Assembly: GCA_026988015.1 (NCBI GenBank)
Contig: JALSMA010000051.1
Coordinates: 1 to 43,933, forward strand
Origin: Desulfobulbaceae bacterium
GTDB lineage: Bacteria; Desulfobacterota; Desulfobulbia; Desulfobulbales; Desulfocapsaceae
DNA: 43,933 nt
Direction of reading: 5' to 3'
The position numbers were made by a program, and so were the translations under genes. This document shows positions 7,415 to 16,271 of the stretch, one piece after another. The notes below the pieces were generated by a model that was given only the letters and a program-made list of their open reading frames with translations, was not told where the DNA came from and searched no databases. How positions within the stretch are numbered: position 1 is the stretch's first letter; every line of letters starts with the position of its first letter.

Positions 7415-8185
7415 CTACTGGCCAGTGTCATCCAGCGGATGAATGACGGGGTGTCCGTTCCGGTATTCTATTTCCACATCTACTCCATATACCTCTTCGA
7501 TAACCTCTGGATTTATACTCTCGCATCCGCCACAGGAAATTATTTCACCATTTTTTAAAAAGAGAAACTTGTCTGCATAGCGCATGGCAGTATTGAGATC
7601 ATGCATTGTCATAACGGCCGATACTTGATGGCTCTTCACCACATCCTTTACGGTATTCATAATTTCAAGCTGATTTTTCAGATCAAGATTACTGGTTGGT
7701 TCGTCAAGCAGCAGTATTTCAGGCTCCTGGACAAGTGCTCGACCAATTGATACCTTTTGCAGTTCTCCGCCACTTAGGCGGTCTATATGGCGCAGTGACA
7801 GGTGTTCAAGGGAAAGTCGCCTTATTACAGCATCGACCATGCGAATATCTTTTTCTCTCACCCTCCACCTGATATATGGCTTGCGGCCAAGGAGTATACT
7901 GTCAAAAACAGTCAATCGTGCAGTCTCAAGTCTTTGTGGTACATAGCCAAATAATCGGGCAATTTCATTCTGACTCATTGCAAAAACATTTCTTTCTTCA
8001 ACAAGAACAGTACCACCATCAGGCCTGTGAATGCTATTCATGCATTTCAGCAAAGTGGTTTTACCCGCTCCATTGGGGCCAAGAATGGCCAGCAGCTCCC
8101 CCCGGTTAACATGAAAAGATATTTTTTCAAGGACAGAACAACCATTGTAAGCAAATGAAACGCCATTTACATTCACATTAATCAT
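7415..8185 (-). CDS. FecE/BtuD-type ABC importer ATPase
   Basis: The 256-residue ATP-binding subunit of a siderophore/metal-complex/cobalamin-class importer. Walker A is GPNGAGKTT (36-44), the signature LSGGE (137-141), and Walker B ILLLDEP (157-163); the Q-loop reads YVPQRLE and the switch histidine follows in MTMHDLN. It overlaps the permease gene by 4 bp, so the two are probably translationally coupled, and ends a three-gene minus-strand operon. The paired operators upstream of the operon point to nickel control, but the family also moves iron-siderophore, heme and corrinoid complexes, so the substrate stays open. Confidence 0.9.
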   Translation of the reverse strand: MINVNVNGVSFAYNGCSVLEKISFHVNRGELLAILGPNGAGKTTLLKCMNSIHRPDGGTVLVEERNVFAMSQNEIARLFGYVPQRLETARLTVFDSILLGRKPYIRWRVREKDIRMVDAVIRRLSLEHLSLRHIDRLSGGELQKVSIGRALVQEPEILLLDEPTSNLDLKNQLEIMNTVKDVVKSHQVSAVMTMHDLNTAMRYADKFLFLKNGEIISCGGCESINPEVIEEVYGVDVEIEYRNGHPVIHPLDDTGQ

Positions 8186-9249
8186 CTGTTGCTCCGTATA
8201 ATCAGCCAGATGAACACAGGCGCCCCCATGAAAGCGGTAAGAATTGACACCGGCAGTACATTGGGGGCCAGCATAAGCCTTGCGGCAGTATCAGCAGCAA
8301 GCAGCAATATCCCGCCAACGAGACAAGAGCCTGGAAGAAGAAACCTGTAATCGTCACCTATCAGTCTTCTGCATACATGCGGACAGACAAGACCGACAAA
8401 ACCGATGATTCCAAGAAAGGAAATAATAACAGCAGTAACAAGTGAGGCAATAAGCATACCGATTATGCGAACCTGTTCAACTTTAACCCCAAGACCTTTG
8501 GCCGTCTCATCGCCGGCTTCAATGGCATTAAAATTCCAGCGGTTTAAAAAAAACCACACAGAGGCTCCGCTTACCACGACTGCGATCAGCAGTAATTCTA
8601 TCCATGAGGCTCTGGCTACATCACCAAAAGTCCAGAATACCATTGCCGCCAGTTGGATATCATCCGCAAAATATTGAAGAAACATGGTTCCCGCTGTAAA
8701 AAGGGAGCCAAGGGCAACGCCTGTGAGTATCATTGTCTCCGGCCGAGCCATGCGGAGTCTAGAGATGGCTATAATAATACAAGTGGCAATAAGACTGAAG
8801 GCAAAAGCTATGGCTGTGGTCAGGTAAGGACTGTTCAGGCTGACAGCTCCCACATTGCTGCTGGTCATCGTCCCGAGGTCAAGAATCATCACTGAAAAAG
8901 CCGCCCCAAAGGCAGCTGCATGAGAGATGCCAAGGGTGAATGGAGAGCCCAGAGGATTGCGTAGAATAGCCTGCATCACAGCTCCCGCCACGGCCAGTCC
9001 CATACCTGCAACCACCGCCGTGAGTGCCTGAGGAAGACGAATATTCCATATGATCATATCAAACTGCCTGGAAATGCTCTCACCAGACAGGGTTTTTAAC
9101 ACCTCTAGGGGGGATATTAAAACAGGCCCCATGCCAATGGAAAAGATTAATACAAGCCCGACAAAAAACAGGGAAGAGAGCAGAAATGCTACTCGTACCT
9201 TGATGTGTCTGGAGTATTCAACAGGAATTTGACCTCCACTGAAATGCAT
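8182..9249 (-). CDS. FecCD-family ABC importer permease
   Basis: A 355-residue integral membrane subunit with the roughly ten hydrophobic helices of the FecCD/BtuC family. Family hallmarks are visible: RLPQALTAVVAGMGLAVAGAVMQAILRNPL near residues 72-101 and GIIGFVGLVCPHVCRRLIG near 281-299, the latter being the coupling region that docks on the ATPase. The start at 9249 lies 3 bp after the binding-protein stop. A single permease gene is present, so the transporter would be a homodimer in the membrane. Confidence 0.9.
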   Translation of the reverse strand: MHFSGGQIPVEYSRHIKVRVAFLLSSLFFVGLVLIFSIGMGPVLISPLEVLKTLSGESISRQFDMIIWNIRLPQALTAVVAGMGLAVAGAVMQAILRNPLGSPFTLGISHAAAFGAAFSVMILDLGTMTSSNVGAVSLNSPYLTTAIAFAFSLIATCIIIAISRLRMARPETMILTGVALGSLFTAGTMFLQYFADDIQLAAMVFWTFGDVARASWIELLLIAVVVSGASVWFFLNRWNFNAIEAGDETAKGLGVKVEQVRIIGMLIASLVTAVIISFLGIIGFVGLVCPHVCRRLIGDDYRFLLPGSCLVGGILLLAADTAARLMLAPNVLPVSILTAFMGAPVFIWLIIRSNR

Positions 9250-9252
9250 GGC

Positions 9253-10365
9253 TCAATCCAGGGGAACAGGTTTGAAAACCAGTCCCCCAAAAAACCTATC
9301 CATCAACGACAAAACTGGTTTTCCTACCATAAAGGTGTATATTTCATCGGCCTTTATTTGGGGGTCTATATCTGTAAAGCGTTCCGGATATAACACTTTT
9401 CCAATAAAATACGCATTGGCAATGATTGATCCATAATTCATTGTGTACCAATTATAGGGCAAGACCCCATAAACATTACCCTCCCTTACTGCTGCCAAGC
9501 TTTGATAGGCAGGATCTGTACGGAGTTCATAAACTGCTCCGGCGTTTGTACCGAGTTGGGTAGAGGCAAGATCGACAAAAAGTATATCCGGATTCCAGGA
9601 TACAATCTGCTCTCGAGATACATTGGCATGCTGCAGGGGGTTATTCTTCTTTCCAGAGGAACTGGCAACATTAATTGCGTTAACAAAATAAAAAGGAGGA
9701 TAGCCAGGTTCTGTGGATTGAAAACCATGGGGCCCCTTTTTAGCTATTCCACCGATATAGACAGAATATTGTGTTGACTTTGGAATACCTGCTGCCCGTT
9801 GTTCAAGGTCATTAATATTCTTCTCTATAAAGGTACATATTTCAGTAGCTCTTTCCTTTTTGCCTATAATATCTCCCATCAACATGAGGGAATCGTAGAT
9901 AACCTGTCGCCCGAATACAAGATTGGCATAGGAAAGACAAACAACCGGAATTCCAGTTTTTTTCTGCAGTTCATCGGCATCATATCCCATATTTTTAAAG
10001 GTCTTGAAAATTACTTGAGGTTGCTCCTTAAGCCCAAGGATCAGTTCCGGGTTGTCATGTCCCCTGAAGTCACCAAAAAGAGGCTTTTCCCGAAACTGTG
10101 GATTGGCAAGGGCATAGGGGCGGGCATCAAACCTGTTGAGCCGCTTCTCGATACTGTCGACACCAACTACAAGATTTTGACCTTGAATATACGTCAGATA
10201 GCGCAAACATCCAGGGCCGGAACACAACACCCGGTCAACCACCACCGGAACCTCAACCTGTCTTCCGGTCATATCGTTGATTACACGAGTTTCCGCTGAA
10301 TAGCAGGGAGCAACAGAACAAACACTTAGAGTAAATAACAGCAATACTTTAAAAGAATAATTCAT
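9253..10365 (-). CDS. Periplasmic metal-complex binding protein (FecB/BtuF class)
   Basis: A 370-residue type III solute-binding protein, first gene of the fecBDE-like operon. A signal peptide (MNYSFKVLLLFTLSVCSVAPCYSAE) is followed by the standard opening RVINDMTGRQVEVP and then VDRVLCSGPGCLRYLTYI, a variant seen in a subgroup common in archaea and Desulfobacterota. The middle contains SWNPDILFVD and the C-terminal lobe VREGNVYGVLPYNWYTMNYGS. AGAGGAAA before the ATG supports the start. A NikR-like palindrome lies 51-77 bp upstream. Nickel, or a nickel chelate, is the inferred ligand; other metal complexes are possible. Confidence 0.85.
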   Translation of the reverse strand: MNYSFKVLLLFTLSVCSVAPCYSAETRVINDMTGRQVEVPVVVDRVLCSGPGCLRYLTYIQGQNLVVGVDSIEKRLNRFDARPYALANPQFREKPLFGDFRGHDNPELILGLKEQPQVIFKTFKNMGYDADELQKKTGIPVVCLSYANLVFGRQVIYDSLMLMGDIIGKKERATEICTFIEKNINDLEQRAAGIPKSTQYSVYIGGIAKKGPHGFQSTEPGYPPFYFVNAINVASSSGKKNNPLQHANVSREQIVSWNPDILFVDLASTQLGTNAGAVYELRTDPAYQSLAAVREGNVYGVLPYNWYTMNYGSIIANAYFIGKVLYPERFTDIDPQIKADEIYTFMVGKPVLSLMDRFFGGLVFKPVPLD

Positions 10366-10415
10366 TCATTTTTTCCTCTGGTATCTTGAATAACAGGAGT
10401 TTTGACCGGAACAAA

Positions 10416-10442
10416 GTAACACGTATGCCGAAAAGGTGTTAC
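10416..10442. promoter_or_regulatory. NikR-like operator 2 (FecB-type operon)
   Basis: GTAACAC (10416-10422), 13-bp spacer, GTGTTAC (10436-10442): a perfect palindrome 51 bp upstream of the FecB-type start codon on the minus strand. From memory, half-sites of this kind (GTAACAC/GTGTTAC) have been predicted for NikR in delta-proteobacteria. Confidence 0.7.
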
Positions 10443-10587
10443 TATACAGAGAGAGAGTCTCCTTGTCAATAATCATGGTAGCAGCACCAAAACTAATTCT
10501 TTTCAGACCAATTCAACTGTTTCATTCGACAAAAACAGTCTGTTTTTTATTCTTGACAAGAAAACTGTTATCAGCTATTCATCGCCG

Positions 10588-10614
10588 GTAACACGTTACC
10601 GAAAAACGTGTTAC
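10588..10614. promoter_or_regulatory. NikR-like operator 3 (NikA-type operon)
   Basis: GTAACAC (10588-10594), 13-bp spacer, GTGTTAC (10608-10614), 114 bp before the NikA-type start. It is identical in arms and spacing to operator 2, and the spacers share CCGAAAA. Having one copy per divergent operon in a 362-bp gap argues for a common regulator. Confidence 0.7.
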
Positions 10615-10727
10615 CACTCTTCACTCGTTCTCTTTCTGCTCATAAAGAGAACGAGTTTCCAAAAAATAACGCTGCTCTACAAAGTTTGCCGTGAGGGGAG
10701 TAAATAAACAAATGTTCGGAGGAAAAA

Positions 10728-12302
10728 ATGAACAGAAAACAGTGCTTTCTTGCTCTATGTACAGCTATACTTTTTACCATGATTTTTGGAGCTCTTTCCG
10801 TTACTGCTATGGCCAAAGACACGCTTACCCTGGCTCTACGGGGTGAACCCTCTGACGGTTTCAACCCCCTGATGGGATGGGGCAGGTATGGTAACCCCTT
10901 GTTCCAGAGTACTCTGTTTAAATATGACGATGACCTTAATCCAATCAATGACCTAGCCACTGGCTATATTGTTTCTCAAGATGGACTTCTCTGGACAGTA
11001 AACATTCGTCAGGATGCCAGATTTTCCGACGGAAAGCCTGTTTCTGCTGAAGATGTGGCCTTTACATTTAACAAGACGAAGACATCCAGTGGCAAGGTTG
11101 ATCTTACTCAAATGAAGGAAGCATTTGCCACCGCTGCTAATGTTATAGAATTTCGTTTTGAAAAACCAGACAGCACTTTTATTCACAAACTGCTGACCCT
11201 TGGTATCGTACCAAAACACCTTTATACCATGGATTATGGCAGGAACCCGGTTGGTTCAGGTCCCTTTAAGATGATCTCCTGGGTTGAAGGGGAGCAGATG
11301 AGCGTGGAGCCAAATCCCTATTACTATGGTAAGCCGTCACCTTTTAAAAAGATAACCTTTCTTTATGGCAAGGAAGATACCATGTTTGCTGCTGCCAAGG
11401 CGGGCAAATTGGATATGGTTGTGGTTCCTCCTCATCTGGGTCACCAGAAGGTTAAGGGGATGCATGTGAAAGCGGTGAGAAGTGTTGATAATCGGGGGTT
11501 GATGTTTCCGGTTGTGCCGAATGAGGGGAAAAAGACAGATGATGGTGCTCCCATTGGTAATGATGTCACGGCAGATATTGCTATCCGTAAGGCCATAAAC
11601 ATGGCTCTTGATCGCAACAAATTGGTGGATGGTGTCCTGTATGGTTATGGCAGGCCGGCATACTTTGTCTGTGATGGATTGGCCTGGGATAATCCAGTCA
11701 ATAAAATTAAAGATGGCGATCCCAAGGGAGCGAGAAAACTGCTGGCCGATGCAGGCTGGAAAGATGTTGATGGTGACGGGGTTCTGGAGAAAAATGGTTT
11801 GAAGGCAGAGTTTACCCTGGTGTATCCGGCAGACCGTTCCATTCGTCAAGGTCTGGCTCTGGCCACCTCGGATATGTTGCGTGAGATTGGTATTAAAGCC
11901 AATGTGATAGGTAAGAGCTGGGATGAGATAAAGGGCTTGCGGCACGCCAATGTGATTGTTTATGGCTGGGGCAATCACACTCCCATAGAAATATATAGTC
12001 TTTACTACAGTGAAAGTGACAATAATCGAGGTTTCTACAAAAATCCGAAGGTAGATGAGTATTTGAAAAAGGCCATAACTTCTGTTTCTTTTGCAGACTC
12101 TATGCAGTGGTGGAAAAAGGCACAATGGGATGGTGAAACCGGAGCAGGACCAAAGGGTGATGCTCCCTGGGCCTGGCTGGTGAACCTTGATCATGTATAT
12201 TTTGTCAGTGATAAACTTGATATTGGCAAATCAAGGGTGGAGCCACATGGTCATGGCTGGCCCATTACAGCAAACATAACCGATTGGAAGATATTGGATT
12301 AA
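10728..12302 (+). CDS. nikA: NikA/CntA-type periplasmic binding protein
   Basis: A 524-residue SBP_bac_5 solute-binding protein. A signal peptide ends at AMA (about residue 29). The mature start TLTLALRGEPSDGFNPLMGWGRYG and the block LWTVNIRQDARFSDGKPVSAEDVAFTF are typical of the nickel/opine-metallophore branch; FSDGKPVSAEDVAFTF is the family signature. The C-terminal lobe includes the repeated DVDGDGVLEKNG insert also found in nickel-type members. GGAGGAAAAA directly before the ATG gives a strong start. Operator 3 lies upstream. First gene of nikABCDE; dipeptide transport is the alternative but the operator favours nickel. Confidence 0.85.
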   Translation: MNRKQCFLALCTAILFTMIFGALSVTAMAKDTLTLALRGEPSDGFNPLMGWGRYGNPLFQSTLFKYDDDLNPINDLATGYIVSQDGLLWTVNIRQDARFSDGKPVSAEDVAFTFNKTKTSSGKVDLTQMKEAFATAANVIEFRFEKPDSTFIHKLLTLGIVPKHLYTMDYGRNPVGSGPFKMISWVEGEQMSVEPNPYYYGKPSPFKKITFLYGKEDTMFAAAKAGKLDMVVVPPHLGHQKVKGMHVKAVRSVDNRGLMFPVVPNEGKKTDDGAPIGNDVTADIAIRKAINMALDRNKLVDGVLYGYGRPAYFVCDGLAWDNPVNKIKDGDPKGARKLLADAGWKDVDGDGVLEKNGLKAEFTLVYPADRSIRQGLALATSDMLREIGIKANVIGKSWDEIKGLRHANVIVYGWGNHTPIEIYSLYYSESDNNRGFYKNPKVDEYLKKAITSVSFADSMQWWKKAQWDGETGAGPKGDAPWAWLVNLDHVYFVSDKLDIGKSRVEPHGHGWPITANITDWKILD

Positions 12303-12319
12303 CTTTATATATATCACAA

Positions 12320-12345
12320 ATGGTCGCAAATGGAATTGCGGCCAT
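12320..12345 (+). other. Hairpin after nikA
   Basis: ATGGTCGCAA pairs with TTGCGGCCAT (one wobble pair, 6-nt loop), 18 bp after the nikA stop and directly before the intrinsic terminator. It could protect the 3' end of a nikA-only transcript. Confidence 0.5.
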
Positions 12346-12357
12346 TACTCTAATCCT

Positions 12358-12406
12358 GCAAGCTGTTTTTTTTTGTTCATGGAAAAACAGCTTGCAGCTT
12401 TTTTTT
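12358..12406 (+). terminator. Intrinsic terminator/attenuator between nikA and nikB
   Basis: GCAAGCTGTTTTT (12358-12370) pairs with AAAAACAGCTTGC (12383-12395), and a run of eight T follows (12399-12406). Being inside the operon, it should let most transcripts stop after the binding-protein gene and a fraction read into nikBCDE. Confidence 0.8.
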
Positions 12407-12423
12407 AAAGGGTATCGCCATAA

Positions 12424-13410
12424 ATGAAAACATTCTGTAAATATTTTGCCTCCAAAATGCTACGCCTGAGTATTATCGTTGCTGTGGTTTCGGTTCTCTC
12501 GTTTGTTTTGGTCAGCTTTGCCCCCCTTGATCCAATCACCGCTTACCTCGGGTACGACAGGTTGCAGATTAGCCAGGAGCAGGAAGCGCAGATTATCTCC
12601 CGCTGGGGACTGGATAAATCCCCCCCTGAGCGGTTTCTTTCCTGGGCAGGTAATATTCTTCGGGGTGATTTTGGTAAGTCAGTTATTTTTAACGAACCGG
12701 TGGTTGATGTAATTGGCAAGCGTTTTGTCGCTTCCTTCTGGTTGATGTTTTTTGCCTGGCTCTTTTCAGGACTGCTTGGTTTTATCCTGGGGGCGGTGGC
12801 AGGAACCTTCAGAAATAGTCTTGCCGACCGGGTTATACGCTTCTACGCCTATACCCTGGCTTCGACTCCCACATTCTGGGTGGCCATGATTCTACTGGTT
12901 TTCTTCGCCGTGAAACTGGGTTGGTTTCCGGTTTGCTGTGCGGGCCCTCTTGGTGTTGCCCCTGAAGATGTCAGTTTTGCCGACCGACTGTATCATTTGG
13001 CATTGCCGGTTCTTACACTCTCCCTTGTTGGTATTGCCCAGATAACTCTCCATACCAGGGAAAAGATGATTGATTTCTTCCAGAGTAACCATGCCACATA
13101 CGCTCTGGCCTGTGGTGAAACCCGTAGCAGTACAGCTATTTTTCACGGCTTGAGAAATATCCTCCTGCCGGCAATCACCTTACAATTTGCATCCCTGGGA
13201 GAGTTGTTCAGCGGCTCGGTTCTGGCCGAAGTGGTTTTTTCTTACCCCGGTCTGGGGAAGGCTACTGTTGATGCTGGAATCAGGGGTGATGTTCCCCTGT
13301 TATTGGGAGTCGTCATATTCAGTACCATATTTGTGGTTGTTGGTAACCTTATAGCCGATCTTCTTTATACTCTGGTTGACCCCAGAGTTCGAACGGAGGA
13401 GGCGATATGA
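12424..13410 (+). CDS. nikB: NikB/DppB-type ABC permease
   Basis: A 328-residue BPD_transp_1 permease. The first membrane helix sits at residues 13-33. The periplasmic DKSPPERFLSWAGNILRGDFGKSV block is typical of DppB/NikB. The coupling (EAA) loop region runs through ALACGETRSSTAIFHGLRNILLPAI, followed by SGSVLAEVVFSYPGLGKATVDA, a strong family signature. The stop overlaps the start of nikC by 4 bp. It would pair with NikC to form the inner-membrane channel. Confidence 0.9.
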   Translation: MKTFCKYFASKMLRLSIIVAVVSVLSFVLVSFAPLDPITAYLGYDRLQISQEQEAQIISRWGLDKSPPERFLSWAGNILRGDFGKSVIFNEPVVDVIGKRFVASFWLMFFAWLFSGLLGFILGAVAGTFRNSLADRVIRFYAYTLASTPTFWVAMILLVFFAVKLGWFPVCCAGPLGVAPEDVSFADRLYHLALPVLTLSLVGIAQITLHTREKMIDFFQSNHATYALACGETRSSTAIFHGLRNILLPAITLQFASLGELFSGSVLAEVVFSYPGLGKATVDAGIRGDVPLLLGVVIFSTIFVVVGNLIADLLYTLVDPRVRTEEAI

Positions 13411-14261
13411 CAAATACCATAGTGCAACAGCCTAAGCAGGTATCCTTGTTACAACGGAAAAAAGCGGTTTTGATCTGCCTTTGCTGTGTATTCTTTTTTG
13501 TCGCCCTCTATATTGCCGGTGCGATGATGGGAGATACCGGCTTGCGGACGGATTTTCTGCACCGCAACCTGCCGCCTTCTCTGGATTACCCCTTCGGTAC
13601 CGACTGGCTCGGCAGGGATTTGCTTACCCGAACTGTAAAGGGCCTGTGCATCAGTATTCAGATTGGGATGCTTGCCGCCATGTGTAGTGCCGTACTGGCA
13701 GGACTTCTTGGTGTAGCTGCGGCAACCTTTGGGGGCAAAGTGGACACTGTTATTACCGGAATGATTGATGTGGTCATGTCCACACCCCACCTGGTAATGC
13801 TGATTCTTATCTCTTTTGCCATGGGTGGGGGAGTACAGGGAGTGGTAGTCGCCGTGGCATTGACTCATTGGACCAGGCTGGCAAGAATTTTGCGTGCAGA
13901 GGTCATGCAGTTGAAAAATGCAGACTATCTACAGCTATCGACCCGGCTGGGAAAGAGTAAACTCTGGATTGCCCGTAACCACATTCTTCCTCATCTATTG
14001 CCTCAGTTTGTGATCGGTTTGATTTTGCTTTTTCCCCATGCCATTTTACACTCTGCCGGTCTTTCTTTTCTGGGTTTCGGGCTTACTCCCCATAATCCGT
14101 CCATTGGTATTTTGCTCTCCGAGTCCATGCAGCAACTCTCAACGGGACACTGGTGGCTGGCGGTTATTCCCGGAGTCTGCCTTATTTGCATGGTAAAGGT
14201 GTTTGATATTCTCGGTAACACCCTTCGTTACCTGAGCGATCCGCAAACTTCACAACAATAG
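13407..14261 (+). CDS. nikC: NikC/DppC-type ABC permease
   Basis: A 284-residue second permease. The opening shows one membrane helix, then FGTDWLGRDLLTRTVKGLCISIQIG, the DppC/NikC hallmark. LSTRLGKSKLWIARNHILPHLLPQFVIG is the EAA coupling loop and HSAGLSFLGFGLTPHNPSIGILL is the C-terminal signature. It begins inside the nikB stop (ATGA overlap) and ends 13 bp before nikD. It partners NikB. Confidence 0.9.
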   Translation: MTNTIVQQPKQVSLLQRKKAVLICLCCVFFFVALYIAGAMMGDTGLRTDFLHRNLPPSLDYPFGTDWLGRDLLTRTVKGLCISIQIGMLAAMCSAVLAGLLGVAAATFGGKVDTVITGMIDVVMSTPHLVMLILISFAMGGGVQGVVVAVALTHWTRLARILRAEVMQLKNADYLQLSTRLGKSKLWIARNHILPHLLPQFVIGLILLFPHAILHSAGLSFLGFGLTPHNPSIGILLSESMQQLSTGHWWLAVIPGVCLICMVKVFDILGNTLRYLSDPQTSQQ

Positions 14262-14274
14262 GAAAAATCGCAAT

Positions 14275-15210
14275 ATGCTTGCCATTGAAGATTTACACAT
14301 CTCTTTCCATCGTTACAACAAGGGGCTGGATAGAACAAAACTCACTCCGGTGCATAACCTTAACCTGGAAATTGGTGTAGGTGAGATTATGGCCATTGTG
14401 GGAGAAAGCGGAGGCGGCAAGAGCCTGCTTGCCCACGCCGTACTGGATATTTTACCAGCCAATGCTGAAACCGGTGGGAAGATCTGTTTTTGTGGGCAGG
14501 AACTTGACAGAAAGAAAATAAACAAGCTTCGAGGGCGTAAAATTTCCCTGGTTCCGCAATCGGTCTCTTATCTTAATCCTCTTTTGACAGTTGGAAGACA
14601 GGTCTTTCGTGCTGCGGTTGTAGCTGGCTTAAGCAAGAAAGAGGCAAAAATAGCAAGAGATTCAGCTTTTGATATGGTCAGTCTGGAGGAAGCAAGCATG
14701 AAACTTTATCCCTTTCAACTTTCAGGTGGTATGGCTCAAAGGGTTCTTGTGGCCATGGCAACCGTGGGAGGGGCACCTTTGATTATTGCAGATGAACCAA
14801 CCACAGGGCTGGACCCTGAGTTGCTTGCCGGTTTTCTGGAGTTGTTGCGAGTAACCATTGATAACGGTCGGGCTGCCATGCTGATAACTCATGATCTTAA
14901 TGCCGCGCGTAAGGTAGCAGATAAAATAGCTGTCTTTGCCGGTGGAACCATAGTGGAAATAATAAATAATCGCGAGAACCTGACAAGTGACAAACTGTCT
15001 CATCCCTACTCCAGGGCTCTATGGGATTCTCTGCCGGAGAATGGCTTCAACCTCAGCGAAATAAAACACACATACTCCGCCCGTGAAAACGGCAACCAAC
15101 AGGGTTGCTTGTTTCGGGGAGCCTGTTGCTGCGACAGAGAGCAATGTGAAAAATCTATACCACCACTTATGCCGGTGAAGCATGGCTTGGTAAGGTGTTG
15201 GAATGCTTGA
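14275..15210 (+). CDS. nikD: NikD/DppD-type ABC ATPase
   Basis: A 311-residue ATPase with Walker A GESGGGKSL (43-51), signature LSGGM (149-153) and Walker B LIIADEP (169-175); MLITHDLN carries the switch histidine. The C-terminal tail contains the oligopeptide/dipeptide extension with five Cys (LFRGACCCDREQCEK), the zone that in many DppD/NikD proteins binds an iron-sulfur cluster or metal; that role is not shown here. It overlaps nikE by 8 bp. Confidence 0.9.
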   Translation: MLAIEDLHISFHRYNKGLDRTKLTPVHNLNLEIGVGEIMAIVGESGGGKSLLAHAVLDILPANAETGGKICFCGQELDRKKINKLRGRKISLVPQSVSYLNPLLTVGRQVFRAAVVAGLSKKEAKIARDSAFDMVSLEEASMKLYPFQLSGGMAQRVLVAMATVGGAPLIIADEPTTGLDPELLAGFLELLRVTIDNGRAAMLITHDLNAARKVADKIAVFAGGTIVEIINNRENLTSDKLSHPYSRALWDSLPENGFNLSEIKHTYSARENGNQQGCLFRGACCCDREQCEKSIPPLMPVKHGLVRCWNA

Positions 15211-15826
15211 AGCCAGAAAAGTCACTTTTCATTATCCTGCCTGCGCAAAACCGGTCCTTACAGATATACATATCAGCATAAACTCTGGTGATATTGTAGG
15301 TGTTTATGGTCCAAGCGGCAGCGGAAAAACCACTCTAGCAAGACTTCTTTCCGGCTACCTCATCCCCGATACCGGTAAGGTGATGGTGGATGGTGTCGAA
15401 CTGCCTCAAAGGGGACGATTGCCAGTGCAACTCCTTAACCAACACCCGGAACTCTCCGTCAATCCACGCTGGATGGTTGGTGAGATTCTTGCCGAAGAAG
15501 CGATGCCCGGACGGGAACTGCTGGCTTCTTTGCGAATTAACAAAGATTGGCTTAAGCGGTATCCTCATGAACTGTCCGGTGGTGAAATCCAGCGAGTAAC
15601 CATTGCCCGAGCCCTCGGTACAGAAACCCGGTATATCATTGCCGATGAGATCACGACCATGCTGGATGCCATCACCCAGGTTCAAATCTGGCAGGTTTTG
15701 CTCGAGGCTGCAAGAAATCGTAATATTGGTATTCTGGTCATCAGTCACGATCACCAGCTTCTGAATCGGGTTTGTAATACAGTATTGCAACTTTCTGGTC
15801 AGTCAGGCGGCCTGAAAGCTGCCTAA
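15203..15826 (+). CDS. nikE: NikE/DppF-type ABC ATPase, short
   Basis: A 207-residue second ATPase with Walker A GPSGSGKTT (36-44), signature LSGGE (124-128) and Walker B YIIADEI (144-150), which has Ile where Pro is usual. It is shorter than typical DppF proteins because it lacks the C-terminal extension, as NikE-like subunits often do. The start lies inside the nikD end, indicating coupled translation. Last gene of the operon; no clear terminator follows before the IS debris at 16018. Confidence 0.88.
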   Translation: MLEARKVTFHYPACAKPVLTDIHISINSGDIVGVYGPSGSGKTTLARLLSGYLIPDTGKVMVDGVELPQRGRLPVQLLNQHPELSVNPRWMVGEILAEEAMPGRELLASLRINKDWLKRYPHELSGGEIQRVTIARALGTETRYIIADEITTMLDAITQVQIWQVLLEAARNRNIGILVISHDHQLLNRVCNTVLQLSGQSGGLKAA

Positions 15827-16017
15827 CCCAACAAGTCGGAAAACTTTTTAGATTCGCTGGAGTCTTTTTAGTACCCCTTGAGGAGTGACAGTGCCTTGTC
15901 GGTACCTGTAACATTCTGATACAATCAGCAATCGAGAACTTCTTGTTTTCTGTTGCTGCTTTCATGAAGTAAGGCGCTAAAAGGTGTCCTGCTTTCCTGA
16001 GCCACTGAAATGTGGAT
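15827..16017. other. Gap after nikE, no supported gene
   Basis: About 190 bp of A/T-rich sequence between nikE and the right IS3-type fragment. A minus-strand frame is open through it but has no recognisable domain and merges into the transposase debris. Confidence 0.4.
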
Positions 16018-16205
16018 TGGTCAAGTAAAAGTAGACAGTTTTTTTTATGCGACCTTCTTTTGTGCCTGCCAGTTCTTAACAAATTCCCTGGGGCTTTTAT
16101 TTCCCAAGTAAGAATGCCTCCGAAACTGTTGTACAACATTTCTATATATTCAATTATGTCCGCCTTTGCCTCCTTGGGGAGTGATACGATAGGAAAGGAG
16201 TAGAC
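16018..16205 (-). pseudogene. IS3-family transposase OrfB C-terminal fragment (right copy)
   Basis: The minus strand reads EAKADIIEYIEMLYNS and, in a shifted frame, RRHSYLGNKSPREFVKNW, the typical last 40 residues of an IS3 OrfB. The element end at 16018-16037 matches the end at 5291-5310 with two differences, and both fragments point the same way. Only the final part of the gene is left. It marks the right edge of the metal-uptake island. Confidence 0.65.
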
Positions 16206-16271
16206 CCAAAAGGTGTGCAACTTTCAACATTCACCTAGGAGTGAATGCTCACGGATTCAGAACAACTCCAT

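Noticed and set aside
9799-10299. Long plus-strand frame antisense to the FecB-type gene
   Set aside because: It is a shadow of a well-supported gene with a signal peptide and family motifs on the opposite strand.
15741-16220. Minus-strand 159-codon frame over the end of nikE
   Set aside because: Only its first part is transposase-like; the rest is antisense to nikE and the gap. Recorded as an IS3 fragment instead.
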